Source of the DNA: Clostridia bacterium
GTDB lineage: Bacteria; Bacillota; Clostridia; DUPQ01
Reading direction: 5' to 3'
Assembly (NCBI GenBank): GCA_016929655.1
Contig: JAFGIJ010000168.1
Location: forward strand, 1 to 46,685
DNA: 46,685 nucleotides
Part shown: positions 10,411 to 18,766 of the stretch, one piece after another
How positions within the stretch are numbered: the stretch's first letter is position 1
Layout: every line of letters starts with the position of its first letter
Translations under genes and position numbers: made by a program
Notes under the pieces: generated by a model
The model's database searches: none
What the model was told of the DNA's origin: nothing
What the model saw: the letters and a program-made list of their open reading frames with translations, nothing else

Positions 10411-11237
10411 TTTGCACCTCTTCTGATTTTTAATATATTACGGGCTTCATCAGGTGTTGCAGGGATTCTTCCAAGCTCTCCAGCAATCCTTATTGCCTTT
10501 TCAACCAATTGTCCGTTTGATACAGCCAGCTCACCGGGACTTATATATATGTTGTCTTCAAATCCGACCCGTATATGTCCGCCGGTAACAGCAGCCATTG
10601 CCGCTATATTGAACTGGTTTCTTCCGATTCCTGTGGCTGTAAATGAAGCCTCAGGAGGAAGGCTGTCCTTCAAAAATGAAAACTCTCCAAGGGAAGCTCC
10701 TATTCCACCCTTTACGCCCATTACAAGGTTGAAGTGCAGGGGAGTGCCCAGAAAATCCTTCTTGTATAAATAGAGAGCTGTATTTATCATGCTTCTGTCA
10801 AACACTTCAAGTTCAGGCATGATGTTCCGTTCCCTCATTTTTTCAGCGAAGTATTTGATGGTGGCAATGGAGTTTACAAAGATATCATCCTCTCCGAAGT
10901 TCAATGTTCCGCAGTCGAGGGTAGCCATTTCCGGATCGAGGCCAAGGGGCTGAAGTCTTTCATCATTTTTCATTCCTGCAGCACCACCCGTGGAAGGCTG
11001 TACTATTACCCCGGGACAGAGGGATTTTATTGCATCGATGCATTGACTGAATCGTTCGATGTCCTGTGTGGGGGTTCCGTCATCATACCTTACATGAAGA
11101 TGGATTATGGCCGCACCGGCTTCAAAGGCGCGCCTTGCTTCATGGGCAATTTCCATTACTGTATAAGGAACATTCGGATTCTGTTCCTTGGTTACCTCTG
11201 CTCCGCATATTGCGGCTGTTAAAATTATTTTTTCCAT
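10407..11237 (-). CDS. kce: 3-keto-5-aminohexanoate cleavage enzyme
   Basis: MEKIILTAAICGAEVTKEQNPNVPYTVMEIAHEARRAFEAGAAIIHLHVR; GGHIRVGFEDN. Start at 11237 after GGGGTG; the longer ORF (11354) runs into the structured leader. Confidence 0.95.
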   Translation of the reverse strand: MEKIILTAAICGAEVTKEQNPNVPYTVMEIAHEARRAFEAGAAIIHLHVRYDDGTPTQDIERFSQCIDAIKSLCPGVIVQPSTGGAAGMKNDERLQPLGLDPEMATLDCGTLNFGEDDIFVNSIATIKYFAEKMRERNIMPELEVFDRSMINTALYLYKKDFLGTPLHFNLVMGVKGGIGASLGEFSFLKDSLPPEASFTATGIGRNQFNIAAMAAVTGGHIRVGFEDNIYISPGELAVSNGQLVEKAIRIAGELGRIPATPDEARNILKIRRGAK

Positions 11238-11263
11238 CAATGTCACCCCGTTATAAACAGTAA

Positions 11264-11300
11264 ATAAAAAAGCTATTCCAATACTTACATTGAAATAGCT
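11264..11300 (-). terminator. intrinsic terminator in kce leader (riboswitch expression platform)
   Basis: Transcript AGCUAUUUCAAU-GUAAGU-AUUGGAAUAGCU-UUUUUU: 12-bp stem followed directly by six U, located upstream of the kce RBS. Confidence 0.9.
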
Positions 11301-11460
11301 CATTGCGATCATAAAGCAACAGTCGGCCGAAGTTCCTTCAGCCAGCCAAGTCACAGGTTCCGGCAGATCCCGTGCTTTCGGCGGATAAAGCCTTGGTCCA
11401 TGTCATCAGTCCGCCGGGACTTAAAATACATGGGTTACCCTCATATCCGCTCCTCTATTT
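11293..11460 (-). ncRNA. lysine riboswitch (L-box) aptamer
   Basis: Read on minus strand: P1 AAAUAG/CUAUUU, AUAGAGGAGC core, P2 GCGGAUA/UAUCCGC followed by CCGAA, CCAUGU/ACAUGG, P3 CACGGG/CCUGUG, GGCUGG, P4 GGCUGAAG/CUUCGGCC, GACUGUU; CCGGC of the P2 tip is complementary to GCCGG of the P3 loop (L-box kissing loops). Located upstream of a lysine catabolic operon. Confidence 0.85.
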
Positions 11461-11502
11461 TACTAACCAATATTCAGTTTTACCAAGTTCCCTCGTAAGG
11501 TC

Positions 11503-11531
11503 ATATTACCATACTGTTATGCTGTTTTCAA
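11503..11531 (-). promoter_or_regulatory. candidate promoter for the leader and kce operon
   Basis: Minus strand TTGAAA-17 nt-TAATAT between the tdh stop and the aptamer. Confidence 0.5.
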
Positions 11532-11552
11532 CAGGTCCGGTCTGCACAGGCG

Positions 11553-12578
11553 CTATTCCCAGTTCAGAATAACTTTACCTGATTGACCGCTTTTCATTAC
11601 CTCAAAACCTTCCAGATAATCCGTATAATGGAACCTGTGGGTAATCACCGGTGTTATATCAAGGCCAGATTGCACAAGTGAGGACATAAGGTACCATGTT
11701 TCAAACATTTCACGTCCGTATATCCCTGTTATTGTAATACCATTGAAGACAACACTGTTCCAGTTTATTCTTGTATCTGGACCATGTATCCCAAGGAGTG
11801 CAATTTTTCCTCCATGGAACATGTTTTCGAGCATATCAGAGAAGGCCTTTCCGTTTCCGGACATTTCAAGGCCAACATCAAAGCCTTCTTTCATGCCGAG
11901 TTCTTCCATGACCTGTCTGACAGATTGTGAACGGACATCAACAGCCCTGGTTACACCCATTTTCTCAGCAAGGGAAAGCCGATATGGATTTACATCAGTT
12001 ATTACAACATGTCTGGCACCGGCATGCCTGACTATGGCTGCTGCCATGATTCCTATGGGTCCTGCGCCGGTTATAAGAACATCTTCACCGAGAACACTGA
12101 ACTTCAGTGCAGTATGGACTGCATTTCCAAGTGGATCGAAGCAGCTTAGAACATCAAGTGGAATGTTAGGGTTGCATTTCCAGATGTTACCGCGCGGAAC
12201 ACTTATATATTCAGCAAAGGCACCCGGTCTGTTTACACCGATTCCACTGGTATCCTTGCAAAGGTGGCGTCGTCCCGCAAGACAATTCCTGCATTTTCCA
12301 CATACGATATGACCTTCGGCTGACACAAGGTCACCGATCGCTACATCATGTACATCACTTCCAAGTGCAGCAACCTCCCCGACGAACTCATGCCCGGTGA
12401 CCAGTGGAACGGGAACGGTACGCTGTGACCATTCATCCCAGTTATATATATGTATGTCAGTGCCGCATATGGATGTCTTCTTGACCTTGATAAGGACATC
12501 ATGCATACCTATTTCAGGTTCCGGTACATCTTCCAGCCAGATGCCGGGTTTAGAGTATTTTTTAACCAAAGCTTTCAT
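11553..12578 (-). CDS. tdh: L-threonine 3-dehydrogenase
   Basis: [69 protein letters not shown] with zinc-ADH Cys cluster [15 protein letters not shown]. Confidence 0.9.
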   Translation of the reverse strand: MKALVKKYSKPGIWLEDVPEPEIGMHDVLIKVKKTSICGTDIHIYNWDEWSQRTVPVPLVTGHEFVGEVAALGSDVHDVAIGDLVSAEGHIVCGKCRNCLAGRRHLCKDTSGIGVNRPGAFAEYISVPRGNIWKCNPNIPLDVLSCFDPLGNAVHTALKFSVLGEDVLITGAGPIGIMAAAIVRHAGARHVVITDVNPYRLSLAEKMGVTRAVDVRSQSVRQVMEELGMKEGFDVGLEMSGNGKAFSDMLENMFHGGKIALLGIHGPDTRINWNSVVFNGITITGIYGREMFETWYLMSSLVQSGLDITPVITHRFHYTDYLEGFEVMKSGQSGKVILNWE

Positions 12579-12641
12579 GGAAAAACCCCCGTTGTAATAT
12601 GTGTATATTATATTACGTTATTATAGAATTGAACACACAAC

Positions 12642-12667
12642 AAAAAACCCCGGCAGTCCGGGGTTTT
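12642..12667 (-). terminator. intrinsic terminator after rubrerythrin
   Basis: AAAAACCCCGG-cagt-CCGGGGTTTTT, perfect 11-bp arms, just downstream of the rubrerythrin stop. Confidence 0.85.
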
Positions 12668-12679
12668 TCAGTTCATTGA

Positions 12680-13213
12680 TTAATAATTTGTTGCTCTTAC
12701 TTCAAAATATGCAAGTGGGTGTGAACAAACCGGGCAAACAGCCGGTGCTTTTGCACCTTCATGTATATGTCCGCAGTTTCTGCATATCCACTGGACTTTT
12801 CCGGGTTTCTTGAATACAGTCTCGCCTTCTACACTGGCAAGAAGTGCCTTGTATCTGCCTTCGTGTTCCTTTTCAATTGCTGTAACACCGTCGAAAAGGG
12901 CAGCTATCTTATCAAATCCTTCTTCCCGGGCTTCCCTTGCCATACGTGGATACATGTCAGTCCATTCGCCATATTCGCCTGCTGCTGCAGCCTTTAGGTT
13001 TTCTGCTGTGTCACCTAATTCTCCAAGTGCCTTGAACCAAAGCTTTGCATGCTCCATTTCGTTGCCTGCTGTTTCGAGGAATATTGCAGCTATCTGCTCA
13101 TAACCGGCTTTTTTTGCAACAGATGCAAAATAGGTGTACTTGTTCCTTGCCATTGATTCCCCGGCGAAGGCTTCCAAAAGATTTTTTTCTGTTTTTGAAC
13201 CTTTCAATTCCAT
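12680..13213 (-). CDS. rbr: rubrerythrin
   Basis: Ferritin-like diiron domain plus C-terminal rubredoxin CxxC...CPVC (WICRNCGHIHEGAKAPAVCPVCSHP). Confidence 0.95.
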   Translation of the reverse strand: MELKGSKTEKNLLEAFAGESMARNKYTYFASVAKKAGYEQIAAIFLETAGNEMEHAKLWFKALGELGDTAENLKAAAAGEYGEWTDMYPRMAREAREEGFDKIAALFDGVTAIEKEHEGRYKALLASVEGETVFKKPGKVQWICRNCGHIHEGAKAPAVCPVCSHPLAYFEVRATNY

Positions 13214-13259
13214 AATCAGTTATCTCCCTTTCTATTTTAATAGCCATGGGCTATTTATT

Positions 13260-13643
13260 TCAGTTATTTTCCAGGCAATCAATGCACATACCACTGTAGG
13301 TAACATATTTGCCTGTAATATGGTGCTCAGTTAATGGATAATCCGTTTTGTCATTATCATCTATATCAAATATTTTACCACAATTATCACATTTGAAATG
13401 TGTATGGCCACCTGTGTCTCCGTCAAAGCGATCGGCACCTGAACCGGTTGACAGTTTATTTATTAATCCTTGCTCGGCAAGCATATGAAGATTTCTATAT
13501 ACTGTTCCAAGGCTTATTGAAGGAATTTCTCTCTTTAGTTTTTCATAAACCATATCCGCAGTTGGATGAATACTTGTGTTTTTTACAAATTCAAGTATTT
13601 TTTCCCTCTGCTGACTGTATCTGAAAGTTTTGCTGCTATCCAT
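13260..13643 (-). CDS. perR: Fur-family regulator, PerR-like
   Basis: YSQQREKILEFVKNTSIHPTADMVYEKLKREIPSISLGTVYRNL; HTHFKCDNCGKIFD; C-terminal CIDC; adjacent to rbr. Confidence 0.88.
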   Translation of the reverse strand: MDSSKTFRYSQQREKILEFVKNTSIHPTADMVYEKLKREIPSISLGTVYRNLHMLAEQGLINKLSTGSGADRFDGDTGGHTHFKCDNCGKIFDIDDNDKTDYPLTEHHITGKYVTYSGMCIDCLENN

Positions 13644-13657
13644 ATTTTCCTTATCAA

Positions 13658-13675
13658 TAATAATTACTATTATTA
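13658..13675. promoter_or_regulatory. candidate PerR/Fur box
   Basis: Palindrome TAATAAT-TACT-ATTATTA directly downstream of a minus-strand promoter (TTGCTT-16-TATAAT, 13676-13703). Confidence 0.6.
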
Positions 13676-13728
13676 ATTATATACAAAAAATAGTATAAAG
13701 CAAGTACATATCAACCATCTAAATAAAA

Positions 13729-13747
13729 ACCCGCCATAAAGGCGGGT
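13729..13747 (-). terminator. intrinsic terminator
   Basis: ACCCGCC-tttat-GGCGGGT then TTTT on the minus strand, following the small membrane ORF. Confidence 0.8.
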
Positions 13748-13754
13748 CAGCTAC

Positions 13755-14012
13755 TTACCAAAACCTACGAAATGAGAATAATGAAACTCCTGCAATAAGA
13801 AGCACTACCCAGATAACCACAACAATAAGCATAATTAATAGTGACAACTTGCAGTAGTTTGCCCTGCTTGGTTTATCATTGCTTCCAAATCCCCATACAA
13901 AAAGCATGATGAAGTTGACGATTGGAATTGCAAGTAAAAGCAGAGTTACAAACCAATCCCCCATGGTCATTACCTGATAGCTTTTTTCTACGTTTTTGTT
14001 TACTTCGTTCAT
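13755..14012 (-). CDS. small hydrophobic membrane protein, unknown function
   Basis: Two predicted TM segments; AGGAGG before ATG at 14012. Confidence 0.65.
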   Translation of the reverse strand: MNEVNKNVEKSYQVMTMGDWFVTLLLLAIPIVNFIMLFVWGFGSNDKPSRANYCKLSLLIMLIVVVIWVVLLIAGVSLFSFRRFW

Positions 14013-14130
14013 AATTCCTCCTGAAAACAATATAATTTGGTGTGGGAGTAAGAAAAACTGCCAATAACCTGTCCCCCATACATATTATATAAGAAAGTTT
14101 GAGAGATGCATGTTAAAAATTGCAAAAATT

Positions 14131-14739
14131 TTAGTCAATAATAAGTTTTTTCTTTGTTTTCAGGTCTCCTTCGATTGCGCTTCCCATTGAAACAACCATA
14201 TTCAATCCTTCATTAACGGTTATATCCAGGATTTCTACATCATCTTTTTCAACAAGAACTAAAAACCCATTGGTGGGATTTGGAGTTGTAGGAATAAAAA
14301 CACTGAGTTTATCGGTTCCGCAGATAGAAAAATCACTGTTGGTTATAAATCCTATGCTCTTGGTTCCGGCTTTGGGGAATTCAATTAGAACAACCTTTTT
14401 GAAGCTTTCGTTTTTATCGCTGGAAAGACCAGATGTTATTTTGCGTATAGGATTGTAAACTGTTTTTATAAGAGGAATTTTACCAACTAGTTTTTCAAAC
14501 CATCCAGCGATTTTACCGCCCACAAAATTTGATGTTAACATGCCCACTATAAAAATTATAATAAAAAGTATAAGGAGACCAAGTCCTGGAATTTCCTTTC
14601 CGAAGATCTTTGATACGATTCCCCTTAGGATTCCATCAAGAAGATTAAAAATCCACACAAGAACAAATGCCGTCAATCCTACAGGTAGTAATATTGCTAT
14701 GCCCGACAAAAACCATTTTCTAATTAATTTCATTTTCAT
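14131..14739 (-). CDS. DUF502 family membrane protein
   Basis: KWFLSGIAILLPVGLTAFVLVWIFNLLDG... and IPLIKTVYNPIRKI...FKKVVLIEFPKAGTKSIGFIT motif of DUF502. Confidence 0.85.
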   Translation of the reverse strand: MKMKLIRKWFLSGIAILLPVGLTAFVLVWIFNLLDGILRGIVSKIFGKEIPGLGLLILFIIIFIVGMLTSNFVGGKIAGWFEKLVGKIPLIKTVYNPIRKITSGLSSDKNESFKKVVLIEFPKAGTKSIGFITNSDFSICGTDKLSVFIPTTPNPTNGFLVLVEKDDVEILDITVNEGLNMVVSMGSAIEGDLKTKKKLIID

Positions 14740-14872
14740 ATCCTTAATAATTTTGTATATCCATTATAATACATCTTCGCTGAGAATATATTATTCTTGT
14801 CATAGTTCTGTTTATTGCATATATCGGACATATTATATAAAATTGACATAATAATATTCATTGGGGGTTTCT

Positions 14873-15586
14873 ATGACATATTTTGATGTGGCTAACAGCA
14901 GTATTGTATATCTGCTGGTAATTGCCGTTATTGTCTTTGTATTTGTGCTTTCTGCCATATTTACAAGAAAAGCCTGGAAGCGGGGAATTGAGCTTGGATT
15001 TGAAAAAGATCTTCTTAAAAGAGTTGTCAAACAGTCCCTGGTATTTACTTTGGTTCCGTCAATTGCAATAGTAATAGGACTTTTTGCCCTTGCACCCGCA
15101 CTTGGTATACCATGGCCCTGGCTTCGACTATCAGTAATCGGTTCGGTCAGTTATGAACTTATGGCTGCGGACATGGCTGCATCCGGTATGAACATGACTC
15201 TGGCACAGGCTTCATCAGGAGGACCGGAAGCCCTTGGAAATATAATGATTGTCATGACTGTTGGTATAATGGCGGGAATGGTTATGCTGCTTTTCTTTGG
15301 TAAAGGTATTATGAACAAAGTAAGCAAGCTGTCTCAGAGCAAATCAGACTTTGCACATGTTGTAATGGCCTGCTTCATGGTGGCTTTGGCAGCGGTTTTT
15401 GTTCCAGGGATACTTGCGAAAGGTGTAATTTACATACTTACATTTGCAACAAGCCTGGCGGTAACTGCGGTTCAGGCAGTGGTCATTCAAAAATTCAAGG
15501 TCAATTGGCTGAAGGACTTTGTTCTTTCGTTTTCGCTGGTCATAGGTATGGCATCTTCCATACTCTGGACCGCTGTTATTGGTTAA
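14873..15586 (+). CDS. DUF5058-like integral membrane protein
   Basis: Multi-TM ORF with GGGGG RBS; first of three tightly packed genes. Family assignment from recall. Confidence 0.65.
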   Translation: MTYFDVANSSIVYLLVIAVIVFVFVLSAIFTRKAWKRGIELGFEKDLLKRVVKQSLVFTLVPSIAIVIGLFALAPALGIPWPWLRLSVIGSVSYELMAADMAASGMNMTLAQASSGGPEALGNIMIVMTVGIMAGMVMLLFFGKGIMNKVSKLSQSKSDFAHVVMACFMVALAAVFVPGILAKGVIYILTFATSLAVTAVQAVVIQKFKVNWLKDFVLSFSLVIGMASSILWTAVIG

Positions 15587-15596
15587 GGGGGTTAAT

Positions 15597-16316
15597 ATGA
15601 GAACAAGTGAACAATATAAAAAGGAAATACATTTGACAGGAAGAATTGGACTTTTGATAACGATAGTCATTCTTATTGCGGTACCCATAATAATATGCTC
15701 TGTTTATGACATCTTCCCGACATTCAAGCAGTTTATGCTAAGTGCAAGTGGTCTTCTGGCAATATTCGTACCACTTACAATATCCGAGGTAATCAGCTTT
15801 ACCCCGCTGCTTGGTTCAGCGGCATATCTTACATTTATTACAGGGAACATAATGAATCTGAAATTTCCCTGTGCCAAGGGTGCCATGGATGTTGCAGGAG
15901 TAACTCCGGGTACGGAAAAAGCTGATGTCATAGCAACGCTCTCGGTCGGAGTTTCATCAATGCTTACCATCCTTGTAATAGCCGCAGGGGTACTTCTGCT
16001 TGTTCCATTAAGACCAATATTGGAACTTCCTGCAATAAAGACGGCCACCGATTATATGCTTCCATCACTTTTCGGAGCCCTGGCACTTTCTTTGCTCAGA
16101 AGCACGGGCGAAGTTCAGGTGAAAAATGTTTGGATGGCAGGAATTGTTCCATTTGTATTGATTCTGGTAATCAACTTGTTTGTCTACTCTCTTGTTGGTC
16201 TTGAAGGTGTTGCATTGCTGCTGATGATACCTCTTACGATTCTCTTTGCAAAAATTCTTCATAAGAGGGGAATAATAAAAGTATCATATCTAGAAGACAA
16301 GGGAGAACTGGAATGA
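15597..16316 (+). CDS. multi-pass integral membrane protein, putative transporter subunit
   Basis: Multi-TM ORF; start 10 nt after the upstream stop with AGGGGG RBS; 4-nt overlap with the M20 gene. Confidence 0.65.
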   Translation: MRTSEQYKKEIHLTGRIGLLITIVILIAVPIIICSVYDIFPTFKQFMLSASGLLAIFVPLTISEVISFTPLLGSAAYLTFITGNIMNLKFPCAKGAMDVAGVTPGTEKADVIATLSVGVSSMLTILVIAAGVLLLVPLRPILELPAIKTATDYMLPSLFGALALSLLRSTGEVQVKNVWMAGIVPFVLILVINLFVYSLVGLEGVALLLMIPLTILFAKILHKRGIIKVSYLEDKGELE

Positions 16317-17515
16317 AAAATATACTTGAACAAGCACAAAAAATACATGGTGAGATTGTTTCCTGGAGAAGATATTTTCATGAGAATGCAGAAACCCACT
16401 TGGATCTGCCGAAGACTACAGCATTTGTTATGAGTAAGCTCCGTGAATTTGGTTATGAGCCAGTTGAAATATGTAAATCCGGAGTACTTGCAATGGCAGG
16501 AGGGAAGAAACCCGGTAAAACTTTTCTCATCAGGGGAGATATGGATGCTCTTCCGATTGAAGAAGAGACTGATTTGCCATTTAAGTCTAAGACGGGCAAC
16601 ATGCATGCCTGCGGCCATGATTTTCATACTGCAATGCTTCTGGGAGCTGCAAAAATTTTAAAGGATAATGAAGATTATGTCGAAGGTACCGTCAAATTGA
16701 TGTTTCAGCCTGCAGAGGAAACTCTTGCCGGTGCAAAGGCAATGGTAGCAGCGGGGATACTTGAAAATCCTAAAGTAGATGCAGCAATGATGATTCATAT
16801 CTTTTCAGGAATGCCATTACCAGATAGAGCTGTCGCTTTTTCAGGACCCGGAGCTGTCAGTGCCACTTCAGATTGGTTTAAAATTAACATCAAGGGAAAG
16901 GGTGGCCATGGAGCAATGCCCCATGCAACAATTGATCCGCTTAATGTTGCTGCTCACATACATATTGCCCTTCAGGAAATCAACGCAAGGGAAATAGATC
17001 CAGAAAGAGCTGTTGTTGTTACAGTGGGAGAAATGCATGGAGGTTCTACGGGAAATATAATTCCGGATACTGCTTTCCTTCAGGGAACAATAAGAACGTT
17101 CAATGATGAGGTGAGGGAATTTATAAAGAAAAGGCTTGTGGAAATCTCCGAAGGAATAGGAAAAACCTTCAGATGTGAAGTAACTGTTGATTTATTCAAT
17201 TCCTGTCCCTCAGTAATAAATGATGAAGAGCTGTCAAAAAGCATACCTGCCTACACAATGGAACTACTGGGAAAAGAACGCGTACTCGACCTGTATTCAA
17301 TGACAGGTAAAACCCAGAGAATGAGTGGATCAGAGGACTTTGCATTTGTCAGTGTAGAAGTTCCTTCTCTTTTCCTGGGAATATCAGCATCTGTAAAAGT
17401 TGATGGCATAACTTACCCGCAGCACCACCCCAAGGTAGTATTCGATGAATCAATTCTTGCAACCGGGGCTGCTGTATACGCAAATTCCGCTATACATTGG
17501 CTTAAAAACCACTGA
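16313..17515 (+). CDS. M20 family amidohydrolase (hippurate/N-acyl-amino-acid hydrolase-like)
   Basis: RGDMDALPIEEETDLPFKS, NMHACGHDFHTAMLLGAA, FQPAEETLAGAKAM. Confidence 0.92.
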   Translation: MKNILEQAQKIHGEIVSWRRYFHENAETHLDLPKTTAFVMSKLREFGYEPVEICKSGVLAMAGGKKPGKTFLIRGDMDALPIEEETDLPFKSKTGNMHACGHDFHTAMLLGAAKILKDNEDYVEGTVKLMFQPAEETLAGAKAMVAAGILENPKVDAAMMIHIFSGMPLPDRAVAFSGPGAVSATSDWFKINIKGKGGHGAMPHATIDPLNVAAHIHIALQEINAREIDPERAVVVTVGEMHGGSTGNIIPDTAFLQGTIRTFNDEVREFIKKRLVEISEGIGKTFRCEVTVDLFNSCPSVINDEELSKSIPAYTMELLGKERVLDLYSMTGKTQRMSGSEDFAFVSVEVPSLFLGISASVKVDGITYPQHHPKVVFDESILATGAAVYANSAIHWLKNH

Positions 17516-17538
17516 ACCTAATATTCAATAATTTACCC

Positions 17539-17590
17539 CCCTAATAATTACACCAGACGTAAATATTTACGTCTGGTGCAATTATTAGGG
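17539..17590. repeat. 52-bp near-perfect palindrome
   Basis: CCCTAATAATT-A-CACCAGACGTAAAT / ATTTACGTCTGGTG-C-AATTATTAGGG; 25 of 26 positions paired. Confidence 0.85.
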
Positions 17591-17595
17591 TGAAG

Positions 17596-17623
17596 AAAGG
17601 AGCTGAAATGATTCAGCCCCTTT
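17596..17623 (+). terminator. intrinsic terminator after M20 gene
   Basis: AAAGG.GCTGAA-ATGA-TTCAGC.CCTTT followed by cttta. Confidence 0.6.
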
Positions 17624-17659
17624 CTTTATAGGAAATACAAATTTGTATAGAAAACAGGT

Positions 17660-18115
17660 TTAGAGTTCTGTTTCTTCTTCCGCCTTATCTTTGTTCATAT
17701 ATTTGTCAAAGGATTCTTTGCCTTCGCGGGACCACCAGGCTTCATACTTGTCATCATACTCGTCATTAAAGTCGTGACCGTTTTCTTTTGCGAATTCTTT
17801 CCGGATTTCTTTCCGAATTTCTTTGCTGATTTCATCTCTTATCGGCCTGTCCTTCTTCTTGCTTTTATTGCCATCACTTGTATGTTCTCCACCAAAGCCA
17901 AAAATTATCTTGGCCAGGAAGAAGATTCCGAATCCCTGCCAGTAGTTTATTGTTCCCAAACCGAATATTTCGGGCATTAGCCAGTTCCACAACAGCATTA
18001 TCACCCATCCGAACAGGAATGCCATCAGTCCTGCCAATATTATTCCGCCGAATACCATTCCCACTATTTTAAGGGGACTCTTTTTTTTGAAAAAATTTCC
18101 ACATGCGTTTGTCAT
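17660..18115 (-). CDS. membrane protein co-transcribed with ECF sigma factor
   Basis: N-terminal TM segments, then a long acidic/basic soluble tail; start overlaps the sigma gene stop. Confidence 0.6.
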   Translation of the reverse strand: MTNACGNFFKKKSPLKIVGMVFGGIILAGLMAFLFGWVIMLLWNWLMPEIFGLGTINYWQGFGIFFLAKIIFGFGGEHTSDGNKSKKKDRPIRDEISKEIRKEIRKEFAKENGHDFNDEYDDKYEAWWSREGKESFDKYMNKDKAEEETEL

Positions 18116-18618
18116 TTTATACCTCCGTCTTTTACATAACCTTCCAATAATATTTTTAGTTTTTTCTTAGCCCGGTTTTTTCTTGAAAGCAGTGTTCCTA
18201 TCGGTTCTCCGGTTTCAGAGGAGAGTTCTTCGTAGCTTTTACCCATAAGTTCAGTTTCTATGAAGACATACCTGGATTTTTCATCTAATCTGTACAATGC
18301 TGATTTTATTTGTTCACTCAGTTCGTTGTTCAGTATATCTTCTTCTGTTTCGGCTGTTTCTCCGATATCTTCAAAGGAGTCTGTCGGCACAACACGGTTG
18401 TTTTTCCTGAAATAGTCCTTTGCTCCGTTTGAAACTGATTTATATACATAGGATGAGAGGTAATCTATCCTGCTTCTGTTGCTGCCGAGAAGTTTTACCG
18501 CTGTTGCCTGTATTATGTCTTCAGCATCAGCTTCACTCAGCTCCTCAAAAGTATACTGCAGATATCTCTTGAGTTTGTTGAAATTATCAAGGATGAAGTC
18601 ACCTATCGAATTTCCCAA
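18112..18618 (-). CDS. ECF-type RNA polymerase sigma factor
   Basis: Sigma2 (SEADAEDIIQATAVKLL) and sigma4 (YEELSSETGEPIGTLLSRKNRAKKKLK) signatures. Confidence 0.85.
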   Translation of the reverse strand: MGNSIGDFILDNFNKLKRYLQYTFEELSEADAEDIIQATAVKLLGSNRSRIDYLSSYVYKSVSNGAKDYFRKNNRVVPTDSFEDIGETAETEEDILNNELSEQIKSALYRLDEKSRYVFIETELMGKSYEELSSETGEPIGTLLSRKNRAKKKLKILLEGYVKDGGIK

Positions 18619-18710
18619 TGTATTGAAACCTACCTTTCAAAAAATTGCCGTTCTGTATAATAGACGATTGAATTGATATAATATTGCACAAATAGAAAAA
18701 ATAGTTAAAA

Positions 18711-18747
18711 AATACCGTGCCTTGGTTCAATTATAAAGCACGGTATT
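18711..18747 (-). terminator. intrinsic terminator after telA
   Basis: AATACCGTGC / GCACGGTATT arms with TTTTTT following on the minus strand. Confidence 0.8.
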
Positions 18748-18766
18748 GTAAATTTATCAAAGATTT

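Noticed and set aside
11238-11354. N-terminal extension of kce in the ORF track
   Set aside because: It covers the terminator and aptamer 3' end; homologous Kce start and RBS place the start at 11237.
11293-11460. Cobalamin riboswitch (operon contains a B12 enzyme; leader has ACUGU)
   Set aside because: No B12-box GCCACUG context or adenosylcobalamin-type core; helix order and kissing loops match the L-box better.
11743-12312. 189-aa plus-strand ORF opposite tdh
   Set aside because: Antisense to a clear dehydrogenase gene; serine/proline-rich shadow translation.
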